DNA of 64,000 bases from Phycisphaerae bacterium. GTDB lineage: Bacteria > Planctomycetota > Phycisphaerae > Phycisphaerales > UBA1924. Positions within the stretch are counted from its first letter, which is position 1; the number at the start of each line of letters is the position of its first letter. This document shows, one piece after another, positions 61,753-64,000 of the stretch. Under the pieces are notes generated by a model, which did not search any database, was not told the origin of the DNA, and saw only the letters and a list, made by a program, of their open reading frames with translations. The position numbers and the translations under genes were made by a program. Where the stretch lies: the NCBI GenBank assembly GCA_014192545.1, contig BJHL01000005.1:124001-188000 (forward strand). The letters run 5' to 3'.

Positions 61753-63242
61753 AAGTAACTGCCAAGGACATTCTGGCTTGGGTCAAGAGCCACATCGTGA
61801 TTGTGATCAGCACGGTCTTTATTCTCGCGGTGCTGCCCGTTGCGTTTTTCTTCAGCACGACGTGGCTGAAGAAGATCGTGAAGACGCAGGAAGAAACGGC
61901 GACGAAGGAACTGAGTGCTGTCAAGGGTGCGGAGATTGAGTACCGGTTGCGGCAGATTGATCCGTCGCAGCCTGCAATCAGCGAGAAGAACGCGCCCAAT
62001 GCAGCCTTGATTGAGCACTTCAAGAAGGCCAACGAAAAGTTGGAAGCGACCGCTCAAGCGGCGGCTGTGAAGGGTAGTGACTTCAACAAGGGTGTTGGCG
62101 CTGAGGCGGCTTCGATTGGTCGCAAGGAGTTCAAGCCGCTGGTTGATGGGCTCTTTCCCAAGCCGGTGCTGACGGAAGAACAGAGCAAGAGCGCGAATGC
62201 GCGGGATATCTTCGATGAACAGGAAGCGCTGCGGCTGAACGACATGGAAGACGCGCTGCTGGGCAAGCGCGGCAAGGCGAATCCGTACGGCAGACTGATG
62301 GCTGAAATTGGTGCGGGCGGGCCTCTGGAGGCTCAGCGGCTGGAAGAGACAATTCGCGACATGCGGACGCGTGAAGTGGAGAAGATCACGAGCAACGCGC
62401 GCGGATTAACGGAAGAAGAAGGATTGAAACTGAAGGCTCAGTTGCAGGATCGTCGGCTCGCGGAGTTGCAGGCGCGGGCACGCAGCTTGGGTGTGTACAT
62501 GACGATGGATGCATTGACGCGGGCGAGTTCGTCGACGCCTGGCTCGCAGGGTCGCAATCGCGGCAGAACCACGAACGAGGATGAGCTGAGCGCAATTGCG
62601 TTCGAACGCATCGCGCCCGAGCAACTCAAGCGGCCGCAGTTGTTCTTGAAGCAGTGGGATTTGTGGCTTCTCAGCGACTTGCTGACGTCGGTTCGACTGG
62701 CGAATCAGGGCACCGCGACGTCGCCCGTGGGCATTGACAAGGGTGTGGTGAAGCGCATCGAACGCATCGAGATTTTGATGCCCGAGAAGATTTTGGAGCT
62801 TGATAAGAAGGGCTCGGGCGATGCGGAGTTGGATGCGTTGCAAGCGGCGGAACCCGAGACGGCTCCGACCAGCGACGTGCCGGCTGGCATGGTGCCGCTG
62901 GACAAGAGCAAGTCGATCACCGGTCGCGTTCGCGGCGGGTGGAATGACGTGTACGAAGTGCGTCGGGCCAAGCTGACGTGCGTGGTTTCGTCGGCAAGGC
63001 TCAATGAGTTTCTGGCGGCCATTGCCAAGACCAATTACATGAGCGTGACGGACCTTGATCTGACCGAAGTTGATTCCTGGGCGGCGTTGGCCGACGGGTA
63101 TTACTACGGCGATGAGCACGTGGTGCGTGCGAACATTGAGATTGAGAGCATCTGGCTCAAGAGCTGGCTGGTGCCGATGATGCCTGAGGAGCTGCGCAAG
63201 GCTCTGGGCATGAAGGTTGAGGAAGCGGCTCCGCCAGCGTAA
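61749..63242 (+). CDS. Membrane-anchored pilus-module protein, unknown family (497 residues)
   Basis: Coupled to the PilM-like gene by an ATGA overlap. It has one N-terminal membrane helix (about 17-38, VIVISTVFILAVLPVAFFF), a helical and coiled-coil region (about 40-300) and a C-terminal ferredoxin-like domain (about 395-470) with YEVRRAKLTCVVSSARLNEFLAAIAKTNYMSVTDLDL, a beta-alpha-beta unit like those of PilN, PilO and Amuc_1100. I do not recognise a named family. By position it replaces PilO. The Arg/Glu-rich middle segment (LRLNDMEDALLGKRGK) has no known counterpart. Confidence 0.7.
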   Translation: MKVTAKDILAWVKSHIVIVISTVFILAVLPVAFFFSTTWLKKIVKTQEETATKELSAVKGAEIEYRLRQIDPSQPAISEKNAPNAALIEHFKKANEKLEATAQAAAVKGSDFNKGVGAEAASIGRKEFKPLVDGLFPKPVLTEEQSKSANARDIFDEQEALRLNDMEDALLGKRGKANPYGRLMAEIGAGGPLEAQRLEETIRDMRTREVEKITSNARGLTEEEGLKLKAQLQDRRLAELQARARSLGVYMTMDALTRASSSTPGSQGRNRGRTTNEDELSAIAFERIAPEQLKRPQLFLKQWDLWLLSDLLTSVRLANQGTATSPVGIDKGVVKRIERIEILMPEKILELDKKGSGDAELDALQAAEPETAPTSDVPAGMVPLDKSKSITGRVRGGWNDVYEVRRAKLTCVVSSARLNEFLAAIAKTNYMSVTDLDLTEVDSWAALADGYYYGDEHVVRANIEIESIWLKSWLVPMMPEELRKALGMKVEEAAPPA

Positions 63243-63324
63243 GGCTGAATTTGTAGACACGGTTCGGGCACACTTTGGAACGAAAACCCCGGCGCGGTGC
63301 GCCGTAGCAGCAGAGGAATACGAC

Positions 63325-64000
63325 ATGAAACTCAAGGGAATCAAGCCTTGGGAGCAGCACATCGAGAAGGGCGTCCTGGGCCTGTGCGGCATCGCACTGG
63401 CTGGGGGCCTGGTGTGGCAGCTCTTCTTGCAGAAGGCCGAAGTGAAGGTCGGCAATCAGACCGTCGCGCCGGCGGACGCCTTTGGGCCTGTGAAGGGCGA
63501 GGCGGACAAGCTTCGTAGCCGGATTGAAGCCACGCAGCCCAAGCTGCCGGAGATTCCGAGCGTGGATCTGGCGAGCAAGCTAAAGCTTGGAGCCTCGGCT
63601 CCGGCGGTTTCGAGCGCTGGGACGGCACTGGGACCTGCCCCGCGCATGCGCGTGGCTGGGCCAGCGGTGCAAGTTGCGAATTCGCAGTTTGCGTTGCCCG
63701 CCATTGCCGCGCCGACGGCGGTGGTAGCGGCGAGCTATCGCGCGACCATTGACCCGGTGGAAGCGGCAAGCTTGCCCGAACTGGCGAATTTGCTCCCTCC
63801 GCAGCAGCCCTTTGACAAGGCGAGCGTGAGCGTGGAAGCGACCTTTAGCGGTGCGCAAGTGGCAGAACTTCTGGGGACCGACCCAGACGGCACCGGTCCC
63901 TTGGAACCCATGCCGCAGAGCTGGTGGCGCGATGTCGCGACCGGCGTACCGACGATTGCGATTGTGGGCGTGGAAGTCGAGCGGATGGTGGTTCGTGGCG
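63325..64000 (+). CDS. Membrane-anchored pilus-module protein, 5' part (continues beyond the window)
   Basis: ATG 63325 with GAGG eight bases upstream opens a frame to the window edge (225 codons). It starts MKLKGIKPWEQHIEKGVLGL with one membrane helix (about 17-33), then a periplasmic Ala/Pro-rich linker (about 45-140) and the start of a folded domain (ASVSVEATFSGAQVAELLG, then WWRDVATGVPTIAIVGVEVERMV). The strand pattern suggests fibronectin- or PilP-like beta structure. It follows the previous gene by 82 bases, and is probably the third gene of the same pilus-like operon. Confidence 0.75.
   Translation, partial: MKLKGIKPWEQHIEKGVLGLCGIALAGGLVWQLFLQKAEVKVGNQTVAPADAFGPVKGEADKLRSRIEATQPKLPEIPSVDLASKLKLGASAPAVSSAGTALGPAPRMRVAGPAVQVANSQFALPAIAAPTAVVAASYRATIDPVEAASLPELANLLPPQQPFDKASVSVEATFSGAQVAELLGTDPDGTGPLEPMPQSWWRDVATGVPTIAIVGVEVERMVVRG

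Overview
The window looks like chromosome of a planctomycete, most likely class Phycisphaerae. The signs are an unlinked 16S rRNA gene with no 23S or 5S behind it, the wording of that 16S gene, pseudopilin-type and zinc-ribbon membrane proteins of a kind common in planctomycetes, a VPAP-type (PEP-CTERM-like) sorting tail, an LptD-like outer-membrane assembly protein, and type IV pilus-like modules. DNA is GC-rich. No CRISPR array, tRNA, transposase or prophage was seen.

Layout. 1-7 kb: start of a pseudopilin gene (leftward), rlmN, an exported subtilisin-like protease, an MlaD-type lipid transport protein and a ComF-type phosphoribosyltransferase. 7.0-9.3 kb: a single 16S rRNA gene with a near-consensus promoter, a leader of about 525 nt with a boxA-like site, and a strong intrinsic terminator. 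9.6-16.4 kb, leftward: a zinc-ribbon membrane protein, phoU, a TlpA-type thioredoxin fusion and a DUF885 protein. 16.5-27.2 kb: rseP, a metal ABC permease, divergent POT and AbgT transporters that each carry an added extracytoplasmic insert, and a tightly coupled methyltransferase / flavoprotein / type III polyketide synthase operon. 27.3-39.5 kb: an HlyD-type adaptor, futalosine hydrolase (menaquinone by the futalosine route), a pilM-pilN-pilO-unknown-pilB pilus operon, a basic exported protein, a DUF1444 protein and a second zinc-ribbon protein. 39.5-48 kb: tryptophan 2,3-dioxygenase, a CarH-like B12-binding protein without a DNA-binding domain, DUF72, a small SUKH-like islet, an alcohol dehydrogenase whose N-terminus is lost in a poly-C tract, ybeY and corC. 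48.6-64 kb: an exported PhoD-like phosphatase, flgM, a lipoprotein, a GT-C glycosyltransferase, purH, an LptD-like protein and a second pilus-like module that begins with a PilM-PilN fusion.

Three things are not explained by the genes. (1) Arrays of 7- or 8-bp units, several folded as large inverted repeats, occur at five places; one is inserted in frame inside rlmN. (2) A palindromic repeat of about 36 bp occurs six times, mostly just after stop codons, with stem changes that compensate each other; two copies lie inside the longest comF reading frame. (3) The plus strand is G-rich in about 0-13 kb and 49-64 kb but C-rich in about 14.5-48.8 kb whichever strand is coding, as if a block of about 35 kb were inverted relative to replication.

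Most gene calls rest on family motifs seen directly in the translation. Functions of the zinc-ribbon proteins, the small proteins, the fourth pilus gene and the product of the polyketide operon are not known from sequence alone.
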